DNA of 64,000 bases from Peterkaempfera bronchialis (GTDB lineage Bacteria > Actinomycetota > Actinomycetes > Streptomycetales > Streptomycetaceae), in assembly GCF_003258605.2 (NCBI RefSeq), contig NZ_CP031264.1, forward strand, positions 5,704,001-5,768,000, given 5' to 3'. Position numbers and translations under genes: made by a program. How positions within the stretch are numbered: the first letter of the stretch is position 1; each line of letters begins with the position of its first letter. Of this stretch, positions 52,666 to 63,300 are shown piece after piece. The notes under the pieces were generated by a model. It made no database searches and was not told where the DNA came from. It saw nothing but the letters and a program-made list of their open reading frames with translations.

Positions 52666-54578
52666 GCATGCGCTCCTTCCAGAAGGCCGGCCGGGTCGGC
52701 GTCGAGTTGCAGGTGGCCGGGCGGGTGCAGTGCGGTGCTCAGGTCGTGGCGGAAGGCGAGGCCCTCGCCCACGGGTGTGCCGCTCTCGTCCTGCACGGGG
52801 GCGAAGCCGTAGCGGGGGAAGAGGTCCTTGACGATGTGGTTGCGCGGGGTCGGCCGGTAGTGTCCGGTGACCGCGTGCAGGCCGGCGCCGGCGGCGAGCC
52901 CCAGGACGGTGGAGAGCACGCCCTGTTCGATGCCTCGGGAGAACACCCGGCAGCTGAGCAGGAAGTTGTCGATCCGTAGTTCGCCGTCCCTGCGCTCCAG
53001 GAAGACGGCGCCCACCAGGCCGTTGTCGCCGAACCGGTCGGCGGAGCGCACCGTCAGGACACCGGATCCCTCCGCCGCGGCGTACGCGGCGACCTCGGCA
53101 GGCTGCAGCCTCCGGGTGGTCAGGTTGAACTGGTTGGTCCGGAGGGTGAGTTGGGAGATCCGGGGAAGCTCATCGGAGGTCACCGGCCGCAGCCGGACCC
53201 GGACACCGAGTTCGTTCAGATAGTCCGCGACCGATGCGAAGCCCTGGAGGAAGTCGGTGCGGGCCACCTCGCCCCGGTAGAGCTCGGCCCGCGCGCGGTC
53301 CTCGCCGGTCAGCCGCCGGACGTCGAACCAGCCGTCCCTGAGCAGCCGTTCGACGTGGTGGGCGGGCTCGTCGTCGACGGCCACCACGGCGACCTTGGGC
53401 AACTCGCGTCGGACCAGTCCGCGTTCGAAGGTGGAGTCGTCGACGAAGACAAAGCTGCCGGTGGCGAGGTTGAGCGCGTCGGCGAGCGCGGCGATGCTCT
53501 CCGACTTGGGCCGCCAGTCGGCGGTCACGCGGACGAAGTCCTCCTCGCGCAGCGTCATGTCGGGGTGGTCGCGCAGCACGTCCAGCACCGGCTCGCGGTC
53601 GTTCTTGCTGACGGCGGCCAGCAGCACGCCCTGTGAGCCGAGCTGCTTGGCCACCCGTTGGAACGCCCGGAACGCCTCGCCCCGGTGGCCGCCGGCCGCT
53701 TCGATGCCCTCCGGGCCGTCGTCGCCCAGGATCCCGCCCCACACGGTCTGGTCCAGATCAAGGACGAGCACCTTGCTGGTGAGGCCGGCGACATGGCGGG
53801 CGAGGTGGCCGATCTCGCGGGCGTAGGCGGCCAGCAGCGGCTCGGACAGGTGCACCTTGGCGTAGACGTCCAGCCGGGGATCGGCGGCGGGGACACCCTC
53901 GGCGAGCAGCGGGTCGAGGTCGATCACGACCACCGAGGCGTTGTCCACGCCGAGGCGCAGCAGCCGGGCGTTGGCCTCCCGCCAGAGCGCGCCCAGCTCG
54001 GCGCGGGAGCGGTGGTCGATCAGCTGGGCGGTGTGACGGCGGGGCAGTGGCAGGGTGTTGAGTACGAGGGTGCCACGCACGGTGTCCGCGAAGCGGGCCG
54101 CCACCTTCTCGACGAGGGCGGTCTTCTCCGCGAGCACCCGGGCCACGTCCGCCGGCCGCCAGGGCAGCGGCACCTCGTCGAAGACCACGGCCGGGTCGAG
54201 CAGGCAGAGTGCCAGGTCGGGGGAGGCCGCGTAGAGCGCGCTGCCGGGGTCCGACAGCTCGAACACCCAGCTGTCGAAGGCGCCTTGGTACGGGCGCAGC
54301 AGCAGGCCGTGCCGGGCCAGCTCGCCGGTCAGCGGGCCGAGCAGCGGTCCGACCGTGCCGTGGCCGACGACGGCCACGGTGAGCGCGGCGGTGTCCGGGT
54401 GGGCGGCCAGCACCTCGTCGGGGTCGAGTCCGCCCAACACCCGGCCCGCGTGCGCCGTCTGGCGGGTGTCCGCCTCGGCGAGCAGGGCTCGGACGGTCGG
54501 GTACTCGGCGGCGAGCCGTCCGCCGCGGCGGAGGTCGAGCAGGGTGCGCGCCGGGTCGGCGGCCACGGGCGTCTCCAT
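52662..54578 (-). CDS. FkbH-like HAD-family glyceryl-ACP synthase
   Basis: 638 residues. The N-terminal ~260 residues form an SGNH-like region (VAVVGHGTVGPLLGPLTGELARHGLLLRPYQGAFDSW). The HAD core begins at LVLDLDQTVWGGILGDDG with nucleophile D274 and D276 (the usual N is Q), and continues AVSKNDREPVLDVLRDHP and FVFVDDSTFERGLVRRELP. The C-terminus is GNAT-like (NGLVGAVFLERRDGELRIDNFLLSCRVFSRGIE). FkbH proteins dephosphorylate 1,3-bisphosphoglycerate and load the glyceryl group onto an ACP. This full length resembles tetronate-pathway members. ATG 54578 follows AGGAG; the longer open frame upstream crosses simple repeats. Confidence 0.88.
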   Translation of the reverse strand: METPVAADPARTLLDLRRGGRLAAEYPTVRALLAEADTRQTAHAGRVLGGLDPDEVLAAHPDTAALTVAVVGHGTVGPLLGPLTGELARHGLLLRPYQGAFDSWVFELSDPGSALYAASPDLALCLLDPAVVFDEVPLPWRPADVARVLAEKTALVEKVAARFADTVRGTLVLNTLPLPRRHTAQLIDHRSRAELGALWREANARLLRLGVDNASVVVIDLDPLLAEGVPAADPRLDVYAKVHLSEPLLAAYAREIGHLARHVAGLTSKVLVLDLDQTVWGGILGDDGPEGIEAAGGHRGEAFRAFQRVAKQLGSQGVLLAAVSKNDREPVLDVLRDHPDMTLREEDFVRVTADWRPKSESIAALADALNLATGSFVFVDDSTFERGLVRRELPKVAVVAVDDEPAHHVERLLRDGWFDVRRLTGEDRARAELYRGEVARTDFLQGFASVADYLNELGVRVRLRPVTSDELPRISQLTLRTNQFNLTTRRLQPAEVAAYAAAEGSGVLTVRSADRFGDNGLVGAVFLERRDGELRIDNFLLSCRVFSRGIEQGVLSTVLGLAAGAGLHAVTGHYRPTPRNHIVKDLFPRYGFAPVQDESGTPVGEGLAFRHDLSTALHPPGHLQLDADPAGLLEGAHA

Positions 54579-54597
54579 CGGGTCGTCTCCTGGGTGC

Positions 54598-54681
54598 GTC
54601 GGATCCGGGCTGTCGGATCCGGGCTGTCGGGTCCGGGCTGTCGGGTCCGGGCTGTCCGGTCCGGGCTGTCCGGTACGGGTG
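54598..54681. repeat. six 14-bp tandem units upstream of the FkbH-like gene
   Basis: Units GTCGGATCCGGGCT (twice), GTCGGGTCCGGGCT (twice), GTCCGGTCCGGGCT and GTCCGGTACGGGTG lie head to tail in the 5' region of the minus-strand operon. Degeneracy increases away from the gene. The rest of 54579-54954 holds no recognisable gene; it is the divergent promoter region. Confidence 0.85.
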
Positions 54682-54954
54682 CTCGGTGCCCCGGGCGGTG
54701 TCCGGTGTGGGGCGCGGCGTCGGGAGCAGGCCGGGGGCCGCAGGGCCCATCGTGGGCGGGCCGGCTGAAGCGAGTCTGAATCGCCGCCGCCTTCCCGTGG
54801 GGGCGTGGGAGCCGACGGACCCGGCCCGCCCGGACCGCGCGCAGCGGAGCTGATTTGGCCGCGGTTGAGCGCTGGTTTGGCAGATCCCCGGAAGGTGGTC
54901 CGGTGCGTGCGCCGCCGCACCTCACGACCACCACGAGAGACCGGGAGGCACCGG

Positions 54955-55215
54955 TTGGACCCGCTGGAACCCGTGCGGCCGCCGCGCCGGCGAAGAGCCG
55001 GACGGTGGGTGTTGCACCACATCCTGCTGCCGATGCGGTGGTACGCCGCAGGCTGGGGGGTGCCGATACCGCCCTTCGACGGCACCGAGCAGCCCGACCC
55101 GCAGACGCCCGCCCCATCGGGCCCGCCGGTCGGGCACCCCGAGCGGCTGGTACCCGGTGTACCGCCCACCCCCGTCGAACGGGACCTCTGGGAGCGGCTC
55201 GCCTGGCTCACCTGA
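54955..55215 (+). CDS. small DUF6059-like protein
   Basis: 86 residues from a TTG start with GGGAGG five bases ahead. The protein has a basic start ([35 protein letters not shown]) and the ending PPVGHPERLVPGVPPTPVERDLWERLAW. The GHPERL-P---LTP-ER--W pattern is that of DUF6059 proteins, short orphans beside actinomycete biosynthetic genes. The frame is open further left, but without motif. It lies 127 bp before the PKS start on the same strand; function unknown. Confidence 0.6.
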   Translation: MDPLEPVRPPRRRRAGRWVLHHILLPMRWYAAGWGVPIPPFDGTEQPDPQTPAPSGPPVGHPERLVPGVPPTPVERDLWERLAWLT

Positions 55216-55342
55216 CCCGGAGCCGGCCGGAGGACCGACGTTCAGGGGCGGTTTAGCCGACCCGCCGACCATGACCGCACGGGCGGGGCCCACCGGCGCC
55301 GCCCGTGCCCCCAGAGCCTCGACGAGGAGCACACACCCCGCG

Positions 55343-57364
55343 ATGACCGCCAAGCCCGAGCACTCCGCAGCCGCCCCCGTCCCTGCCCGCCCCACCGCGT
55401 CCGGCGCCGATGCCACGGGTCCGCGCGCGGTCCCGTCGCCGCCCGCCGCCGTCGCCGTGGTCGGCCTGGCCTGCCGTCTGCCCGGGGCCTCCGGGCCGCA
55501 AGCATTCTGGACGCTGCTGCGCGAGGGCCGGGACGCCGTGGGGGAGCCGCCCGCCGACCGGTGGCCGCAGGACACCCCGGGTGTGCCGCGGGCCGGTGCG
55601 TTCCTGGACAGGATCGACACCTTCGACGCCGGCTTCTTCGGGATCTCGCCGCGCGAGGCCGCCGCCATGGACCCGCAGCAGCGGCTGGCGCTCGAACTCG
55701 GCTGGGAGGTGCTGGAGGACGCCGGCACCGTGCCCGGACGGCTGCGCGACAGCCGTACCGGCGTCTTCGTCGGCGCCTTCCTGGACGACTACGCCGCGTT
55801 GGTGCACCGGCGCGGCCCCGACGCCGTGGACCGCCACACCCTGACCGGCCTCAACCGGGGCATGCTCGCCAACCGGCTCTCCTATCTGCTGGGCCTGCGC
55901 GGACCCAGCCTGACCGTGGACACCGCCCAGTCCTCCTCGCTGGTCGCGGTGCACCTGGCCTGCGAGAGCCTGCGCAGCGGCGAGTCGGACCTCGCCGTCG
56001 CCCTCGGCGTCAACCTGATCGCCGGGCCCGACAGCACGCTAGGGGCCGCCCGCTTCGGCGGCCTGTCGCCGCACGGCCGCAGCCGGCCCTTCGACGCCGC
56101 AGCCGACGGCTACGCGCGGGGCGAGGGCGGGGTCGCGGTCCTGCTGAAGCCGCTGGCCAAGGCGCTCGCCGACGGCGACCCGGTGTACGGCGTCGTCCTC
56201 GCCAGCGCCACCGGCAACGACGGCGCCACCGACGGACTCACCGTTCCCGGCACCGACGGTCAGGCCCTGGTGCTGGAGGCCGCCTACCGGCAGGCCGGGG
56301 TGGACCCGGCCCGCGTCCAGTACGTCGAACTCCACGGCACCGGAACCGCCGTCGGCGATCCGGTCGAGGCGGCCGCCCTCGGCCGGGTGCTCGGCGTGGG
56401 GCGCAACCCCGGAGAGCCGCTGCTCGTGGGCTCCGCCAAGAGCAACGTCGGCCATCTGGAGGGTGCCGCCGGGCTGGTCGGCCTGCTGAAGACCGTCCTC
56501 TCCCTGCACCACCGCGAGCTGCCGCCCACCCTCCACCACGAGAACGCCAACCCGGCCATCGACCTGGCGGGCCTGCGGCTGCGCGTCGCGACCGACCTCG
56601 TCCCATGGCCGGCCCCGTCGGCCGACGTCGGGACGGGTGGCGACGCCGGGACGGGTGGCGACGCCGGCCCGCTGGCCGGTGTGAGTTCCTTCGGCATGGG
56701 CGGTACCGACGTCCATGTGGTGCTGACGGCGGCCCCGCCGACGCCCGCCGCGCCCGCGCCCGCGCCCGCCGCGCTGCCCGTGCCCGTGCTGCTCTCGGGC
56801 CGCGGACCGCGCGCCCTGCGCGGACAGGCCGCCGCCCTCCGCGCCCACCTGGACGCCCACCCGCGCTCGGCCCCGCCGAGGTCGCCGCCCCGCTCGCCAC
56901 CGCCCGCACCGCCTTCGAGGACCGGGCCGCCGTCGTCGCCGGGGACCGCTCCGCCCTGCTCACCGCGCTGGACGCCCTCATCGAGGGCGAGGACGCGCCC
57001 GGCCTCACCGTCGGCAGCGCCGGTACGGTCGGCGGGACCGCCTTCCTCTTCCCCGGCCAGGGCAGCCAGCGTCCCGGTGCCGGGCTCGGACTGCACCGCC
57101 GCTTCCCGGCGTTCGCCGAGGCGCTGGACGAGACCGTGGCCGCCCTGGACCCGCACCTCGACCGCCCGCTCGGCCCGCTGCTCTTCGCCGAACCCGGCAG
57201 CCCCGAAGCCGAGTTGCTGGACGACACCGCGTACACCCAGCCGGCCCTGTTCGCCCTCGGCACCGCCCTGCACGCCCTGCTGCGCTCCTGGGGGGTGGTG
57301 CCCGACGCCGTCGCCGGGCATTCGATCGGGGAGATCGCCGCCGCGCACGCCGCCGGGGTGCTGA
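55343..57364 (+). CDS. modular type I PKS, loading-module KSQ segment (up to frameshift)
   Basis: From ATG 55343 the frame encodes a linker and a ketosynthase beginning [15 protein letters not shown] (about 55450). The active-site Cys is replaced by Gln (VDTAQSSS, codon 55928-55930), while the histidines in [12 protein letters not shown] and [12 protein letters not shown] are kept. Such KSQ domains decarboxylate the extender on the ACP to make the starter. Near 56863 homology moves to another frame; the rest of this frame to the stop at 57364 is Pro/Ser/Arg-rich nonsense. The lost base lies at CACCCGCGCTC, where one more G would restore [13 protein letters not shown] 55271 is an alternative start. 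Confidence 0.85.
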   Translation: MTAKPEHSAAAPVPARPTASGADATGPRAVPSPPAAVAVVGLACRLPGASGPQAFWTLLREGRDAVGEPPADRWPQDTPGVPRAGAFLDRIDTFDAGFFGISPREAAAMDPQQRLALELGWEVLEDAGTVPGRLRDSRTGVFVGAFLDDYAALVHRRGPDAVDRHTLTGLNRGMLANRLSYLLGLRGPSLTVDTAQSSSLVAVHLACESLRSGESDLAVALGVNLIAGPDSTLGAARFGGLSPHGRSRPFDAAADGYARGEGGVAVLLKPLAKALADGDPVYGVVLASATGNDGATDGLTVPGTDGQALVLEAAYRQAGVDPARVQYVELHGTGTAVGDPVEAAALGRVLGVGRNPGEPLLVGSAKSNVGHLEGAAGLVGLLKTVLSLHHRELPPTLHHENANPAIDLAGLRLRVATDLVPWPAPSADVGTGGDAGTGGDAGPLAGVSSFGMGGTDVHVVLTAAPPTPAAPAPAPAALPVPVLLSGRGPRALRGQAAALRAHLDAHPRSAPPRSPPRSPPPAPPSRTGPPSSPGTAPPCSPRWTPSSRARTRPASPSAAPVRSAGPPSSSPARAASVPVPGSDCTAASRRSPRRWTRPWPPWTRTSTARSARCSSPNPAAPKPSCWTTPRTPSRPCSPSAPPCTPCCAPGGWCPTPSPGIRSGRSPPRTPPGC

Positions 57365-60300
57365 CCCTCGCCGACGCCGCCGTGCTGATCACCGCTCGCG
57401 GCCGGCTGATGTCCCGGCTGCCCCGAGGCGGCGCGATGGTCGCGGTCGAGGCGGCCGAGGACGAAGTGCTCCCCCTCCTCTCCGGGCGGGAGGACGAGGT
57501 GGGCATCGCCGCAGTCAACGGCCCGCGCGCCGTGGTGCTTTCCGGCACCGAGCAGGCGGTCTCGCAGGTGGCGGAGCAGCTGGCCGCCCTCGGCCGCCGG
57601 ACCCGCCGCCTGCGGGTGAGCCATGCGTTCCACTCGCCCCTGATGGCGCCCGCGCTGGCCGAGTTCCGTACGGTCGCCGCCGGGCTGACGTACGCGCCAC
57701 CCCGGGTACCGCTGGTCTCCACCCTCACCGGTCTGCCGGTCGGTCCGGACACCCTGGCCGACCCCGAACACTGGGTCCGCCACGCCCGGCAGGCCGTACG
57801 CTTCGCCGACGGAGTCCGCGCCCTGCACGGCCTCGGCGTGCGCACCCACCTCGAACTCGGGCCGGACGCCGTCCTCGGCGCCCTCGCCCGGAACACCGCC
57901 GTGGCCGACGGGCTCGGTACGGAGGTGGCCGGGGCGGCCCTGCTGCGCTCCGGGCGGCCGGAGGAGGCCACCGCGCTCGGCGCGCTCGGACTGGTGCACG
58001 TGCGGGGCGGCCGCGTCGACTGGCAGGCCTATTTCGGGACGGAGGCCGGCCCTGCGGCGGCCCGGCTGACGGCGCTTCCCACCTATGCGTTCCAGCGGGA
58101 GCGGCACTGGCTGACCGCCGGGCCCGAACTCCCCACCGCCGCACCGGACACCGTCCCGGCCACGGCAGGGCCGGTCCCCACGGCCGGTCCGGAGCCGCGC
58201 CGGCGGCCCGACCGCGACCTGCTGGAGTTGGTCCGCGCCCAGGCGGGCGTCGTGCTCGGCCATACCACCCCGCACACCCTCGGCGGGGGCAGGACCTTCA
58301 AGGACCTCGGCCTGGACTCGCTCGGCGCCGTCGAACTCCGCGACCGCCTGGCGGCGGCCACCGGGCTCGACCTGGCGGCGTCCGTCGTCTACGACCACCC
58401 GACACCCGAGGCACTGGCCGAGCACCTGCGCGGTGACGACCGCGCCGACGGTCTCGCTGACGGTCTCGCCGAGGCGGCGGTTCAGCGTGCGGTGGCGGTG
58501 GCGGTGGACGAGCCGATCGCGATCGTGGGGATGGCGTGCCGCTATCCGGGTGGGGTGGGTTCGCCGGAGGATCTGTGGCGGCTGGTGGCGGAGGGGCGGG
58601 ACGCGATCTCCGGGTTCCCGACCGACCGCGGCTGGGACCTCGACACCCTCTACGACCCGGACCCCGACCGGCCGGGCACCACATACACCCGCCACGGCGG
58701 CTTCCTGGACGGCGCCGGCGGCTTCGACGCGGAGTTCTTCGGGATCTCGCCGAGGGAGGCGGCGGCGATGGATCCGCAGCAGCGGCTGCTGCTGGAGTCG
58801 TCCTGGGAGGCGCTGGAGCGCGCCGGGATCGACCCGGCGGTCCTGCGTGGCACCCCGACCGGTGTCTACGTCGGTGCGACCGCCATGGAGTACGGTCCCC
58901 GCCTGTACGAAGGTGCGGACGGCGGGGACGGCTATGTGCTGACCGGCAGCACCACCAGCGTGATCTCCGGCCGGGTGGCGTATGCGCTCGGCCTGGAGGG
59001 GCCGGCGGTGACGGTGGACACGGCCTGCTCGTCCTCGCTGGTGGCCCTGCACCAGGCCGCCCACGCGCTGCGGCGCGGCGAGTGCTCGCTCGCCCTCGCG
59101 GGCGGTGTCACCGTGATGGCCACCCCTGGCATGTTTGTGGAGTTCAGTCGGCAGCGGGGGTTGTCGGTGGATGGTCGGTGCCGGTCGTTTGCGGCGGGTG
59201 CGGATGGGACGGGGTGGAGTGAGGGGGTGGGTGTCCTCGTTCTGGAGCGGTTGTCGGAGGCGCGGCGTCGTGGTCATCGGGTGTTGGCGGTGGTGCGTGG
59301 GTCGGCGGTGAATCAGGACGGTGCGAGCAATGGTCTGACGGCGCCGAACGGTCCTTCGCAGGAGCGGGTGATCCGGGCGGCGTTGGCGTCGGCGGGTCTG
59401 TCGGCGGGGGATGTGGATGCGGTGGAGGCGCATGGGACGGGGACGCGGTTGGGTGATCCGATCGAGGCGCAGGCGCTGTTGGCGACGTATGGCCGGGGGC
59501 GGCCGGAGGGTCGGCCGTTGTGGTTGGGGTCGTTGAAGTCGAATATCGGGCATGCGCAGGCTGCGGCGGGTGTCGGTGGTGTGATCAAGATGGTGCGGGC
59601 GATGTCGGAGGGGGTGTTGCCGGCGTCGTTGCATGCGGGTGAGCCGTCGCCGCTGATCGACTGGTCGGCGGGTGGGGTGGAGTTGCTGTCGCGGGCGCGG
59701 GAGTGGCCGGAGGTGGGTCGGGTGCGGCGGGCGGCGGTGTCGTCGTTCGGGATCAGTGGGACGAATGCGCATGTGATTCTGGAGCAGCCGCCTGTGGAGC
59801 CCGAGCCCGAGTCGCAGTCGGAGTCTGTTGCGGTGCCGGTCGTTGTGTGGCCGGTGTCGGCGCGCTCGGAGGGTGCGTTGCGGGAGCAGGCGGGGCGTCT
59901 GCTGGCGTGGGTGGCGGATCGGGTGGAGCTTGAGCCTGCTGCGGTGGGTCGGGCGTTGGTGTCGTCGCGGTCGGCGTTTGAGCGGCGGGCGGTGGTGCTG
60001 GGGTCGGATCGGGCGGAGTTGGTGGCGGGGCTGGGGGCGTTGGCGTCGGGGGTGGAGTCCGCCGGGGTGGTCCGGGGTGGTGTGCTGGGTGGTCGGACGG
60101 CGTTTGTGTTCACCGGTCAGGGTAGTCAGCGGGTCGGTATGGGGCGTGGGTTGTATGAGGCGTTCCCGGTGTATGCGGCGGCGTTCGACGAGGTGTGCGC
60201 GGCGTTCGGTCCGTATCTGGAGCGGTCGCTGCGGGAGGTGGTGTTCGAGGAGACGGGTCTGCTGGACCGGACGGCGTACACCCAGCCCGCCCTCTTCGCC

Positions 60301-63300
60301 GTCGAGACCGCACTCGTCCGGCTGCTGGAGTCGCATGGCATCACCCCGGATCTCGTCGCGGGCCATTCGATCGGTGGGGTGGTGGCGGCGTTTGTGGCGG
60401 GGGTGTTCTCGCTGGAGGACGCGGCGGCGCTGGTGGCCGGTCGTGGGCGGTTGATGGAGTCGGCCCGTGCCGGTGGTGCGATGGCGGCGATCGAGGCCGC
60501 CGAGGAGGAGGTGCTGGCCGAGCTGGTCGGCCGTGAGGGTGAGCTGTCGCTCGCCGCGCTGAACGGGCCGCGCTCGGTGGTGGTCTCGGGGGACGAGGAA
60601 GCCGTCCTGGAGCTGGCCGAGGTCTGGCGTGAACGCGGGCGCCGGGTGAGCAGGCTGACGGTCAGTCATGCCTTTCATTCGCCGCATATGGAGGCGGTGC
60701 TGGCGGAGTTCCGGGCGGCTGCGGAGACGGTCGGGTACCGGGAGCCGCTGATCCCCGTCGTCTCGGATGTGACCGGGGCCCTCGCCACGGCCGGCGAACT
60801 GGCCGACCCCGGCTACTGGGCCGGGCACATCCGCTCCGCCGTCCGCTTCCACGACGCCGTCCGCACCCTCCGCGAGCAGGGCGTCTCCCGGTTCCTGGAG
60901 CTGGGCCCCGACGCCGTCCTCACCGCCTTCGTCCGGGACACCCTGGACGCCCTGGACGACGACACCGGTACGGCGGCCGTCCCGCTGCTCCGCCGCAACC
61001 GGCCCGAGGTGCACGGGCTGGCCGCCGCACTCGCCCGGCTGCACACCGCCGGTGCCCCGGCCGACGTGCTGCTCCCGCTGCTCCCCGGGCCGACGCCGGC
61101 CCTCGACCTCCCCACCTACGCCTTCCAGCACACCCACTACTGGTCGGCGCCTCGGCCGGCCGCCGACGCCGCCGCCCTCGGCCTGTCCGAGGCGGATCAC
61201 CCCCTTCTCGCGGCGGCCGTCGGACTCGCCGACGACGGGGGACTGCTGCTCACCGGCCGGATCTCGCTCGCCGACCGGCCCTGGCTCGCCGACCACGACA
61301 TCCTCGGCACACCACTGCTGCCGGGCACGGCCTTCCTCGAACTCGCTCTCGCCGCCGCCGGGCGCCTCGGAACGGACGGGGTCGACGAGTTGACCCTGCA
61401 CGCCCCGCTTCCGCTGCCCGCCGACGGCTCGGTCCAGCTCCAGATCGCGGTCGGCCCGCCGGACGAACGGGGGCGCCGAACGCTGGCGATCCATGGTCGC
61501 CCACACCGGCCGGACCGTGGAGCCCAGGACGACACCGAAGGCTGGACCCGGCACGCCGACGGTCTGCTCGGCGCCCCCCAGGCCGTCCCGGTGGCGCCGA
61601 CGGTGACCGCCTGGCCCCCGTCCGACGCCGAACCGCTGGACATCGACGCCCTGTACGGCAGGCTGCTCGGCCACGGCTACGCGTACGGCCCGGCCTTCCA
61701 GGGCGTCCGCGCGGCCTGGCGGCGCGGCACGGAGCTGTTCGCCGAACTCGCGCTCAACGACGAACAGGCCCGGGACGCCGCCGGCTACGGCGTCCACCCC
61801 GCCCTGCTGGACGCCGCCCTGCACCCGCTCGTCGACGCCGAGGCGGCCAGGCAGGACATCGGCACGACGGGTCTGCCGCTGCCGTTCTCGTTCGAGGCGG
61901 TCCGGCTGCACGCCGAAGGCCCGGACGTCCTGCGCATCCACTGGGTGCCCGCCGCCGAGGGCGGCGCCACGCTCAGCGCCGCCGACGCCGAGGGCCGGCC
62001 CGTGCTGTCGGTCGGGGCACTGGCTCTGCGCAGCGCACCACTCGTGGCCGCCGCTGCGACCGACGGCCGGGGCGCCCTGCACCGCGTCGACTGGCAGCGG
62101 CTGCCCGACAGCGCCCCCACCCCCGTCCCCACCCCCGTCCCCGCTGCCGTCCCCGCTGCCGTCGGCCGGGTGCTGGTCCTGGGCCATGCGCCGGAGGGTC
62201 TGACGGAGCTGCCCGCTGTGCCCGACCTGGAGACGCTGCTGTCCGCCCTGGAGTCGGGCGAGTCCGCACCCGACTCCGTCCTCGCCTTCCTCTCCGACAC
62301 CGATCCGGACGCACCCGGCTCGGACACCGCCGCCCCGGACGTCCCCAGGGCTGCTCGCAGCCTGACCCGCGCAGCCCTGCTCCTCGCCCAGCGCTGGCTG
62401 GCCGAGGACCGGCTGGCGGGCAGCCGGCTGGCGTTCGTGACCCGTGGGGCCGTCGGCGCGTTGCCCGAGGACACCGTGGCCGCACCCGCCGCCGCCGGTG
62501 TGTGGGGCCTGGTCCGCAGCGCGCAGACCGAGAACCCGGACCGACTGCAACTGGCCGACCTCGACGACGAGCCGTCCTCGGCGGCGGCCCTTCCGGCGGC
62601 CCTGGCCACCGGGCTGCCCCAACTCGCCCTGCGCCGAGGAGCCGCACTCCAGCCGGTCCTGGTACCCGCCGCCCCGGCTCCCGGCGCCGGTCTCCCCGAC
62701 CTCACCGGGGGCACCGTCCTGATCACCGGCGGCACCGGAGGACTCGGCGTGCTGCTCGCCCGCCACCTGGTCGCCCGGCACGGGGTGCGGCACCTCCTGC
62801 TGGCGGGCCGCCGAGGCGGGACGGCCGAGGGCGCCGAAGCGCTGGCCGACGAGCTCTCCCGGCAGGGCGCCGAGGTCCGGTTCGCCGCCGTGGACACCGG
62901 CGACCGCGAGGCCCTGGCAGCCGTCCTCGCGGCCGTGCCCGCCGACCGGCCGCTCACCGCCGTCCTGCACCTGGCGGGCGTGCTGGACGACGGCACGCTC
63001 GCCACCCTCGACGGCGGGCGACTGGACCGCGTGCTCCGCCCGAAGGCCGACGGCGCCTGGCACCTGCACGAGCTGACCGCCGGAGCGGAGCTGAAGGCCT
63101 TTGTCCTCTTCTCCTCCGTCTCCGGCATCACCGGCACCGCCGGGCAGGGAGGCTACGCGGCCGCCAACACCCTCCTCGACGCCCTCGCCCAGCACCGCGC
63201 GGCCCGCGGCCTGCCCGCCACCTCGCTCGCCTGGTCGCTCTGGGCGCAGGAAGAGGGCATGGCCGGTGCGCTGGACGCGGCGGGGATCCGCCGCTGGGAG

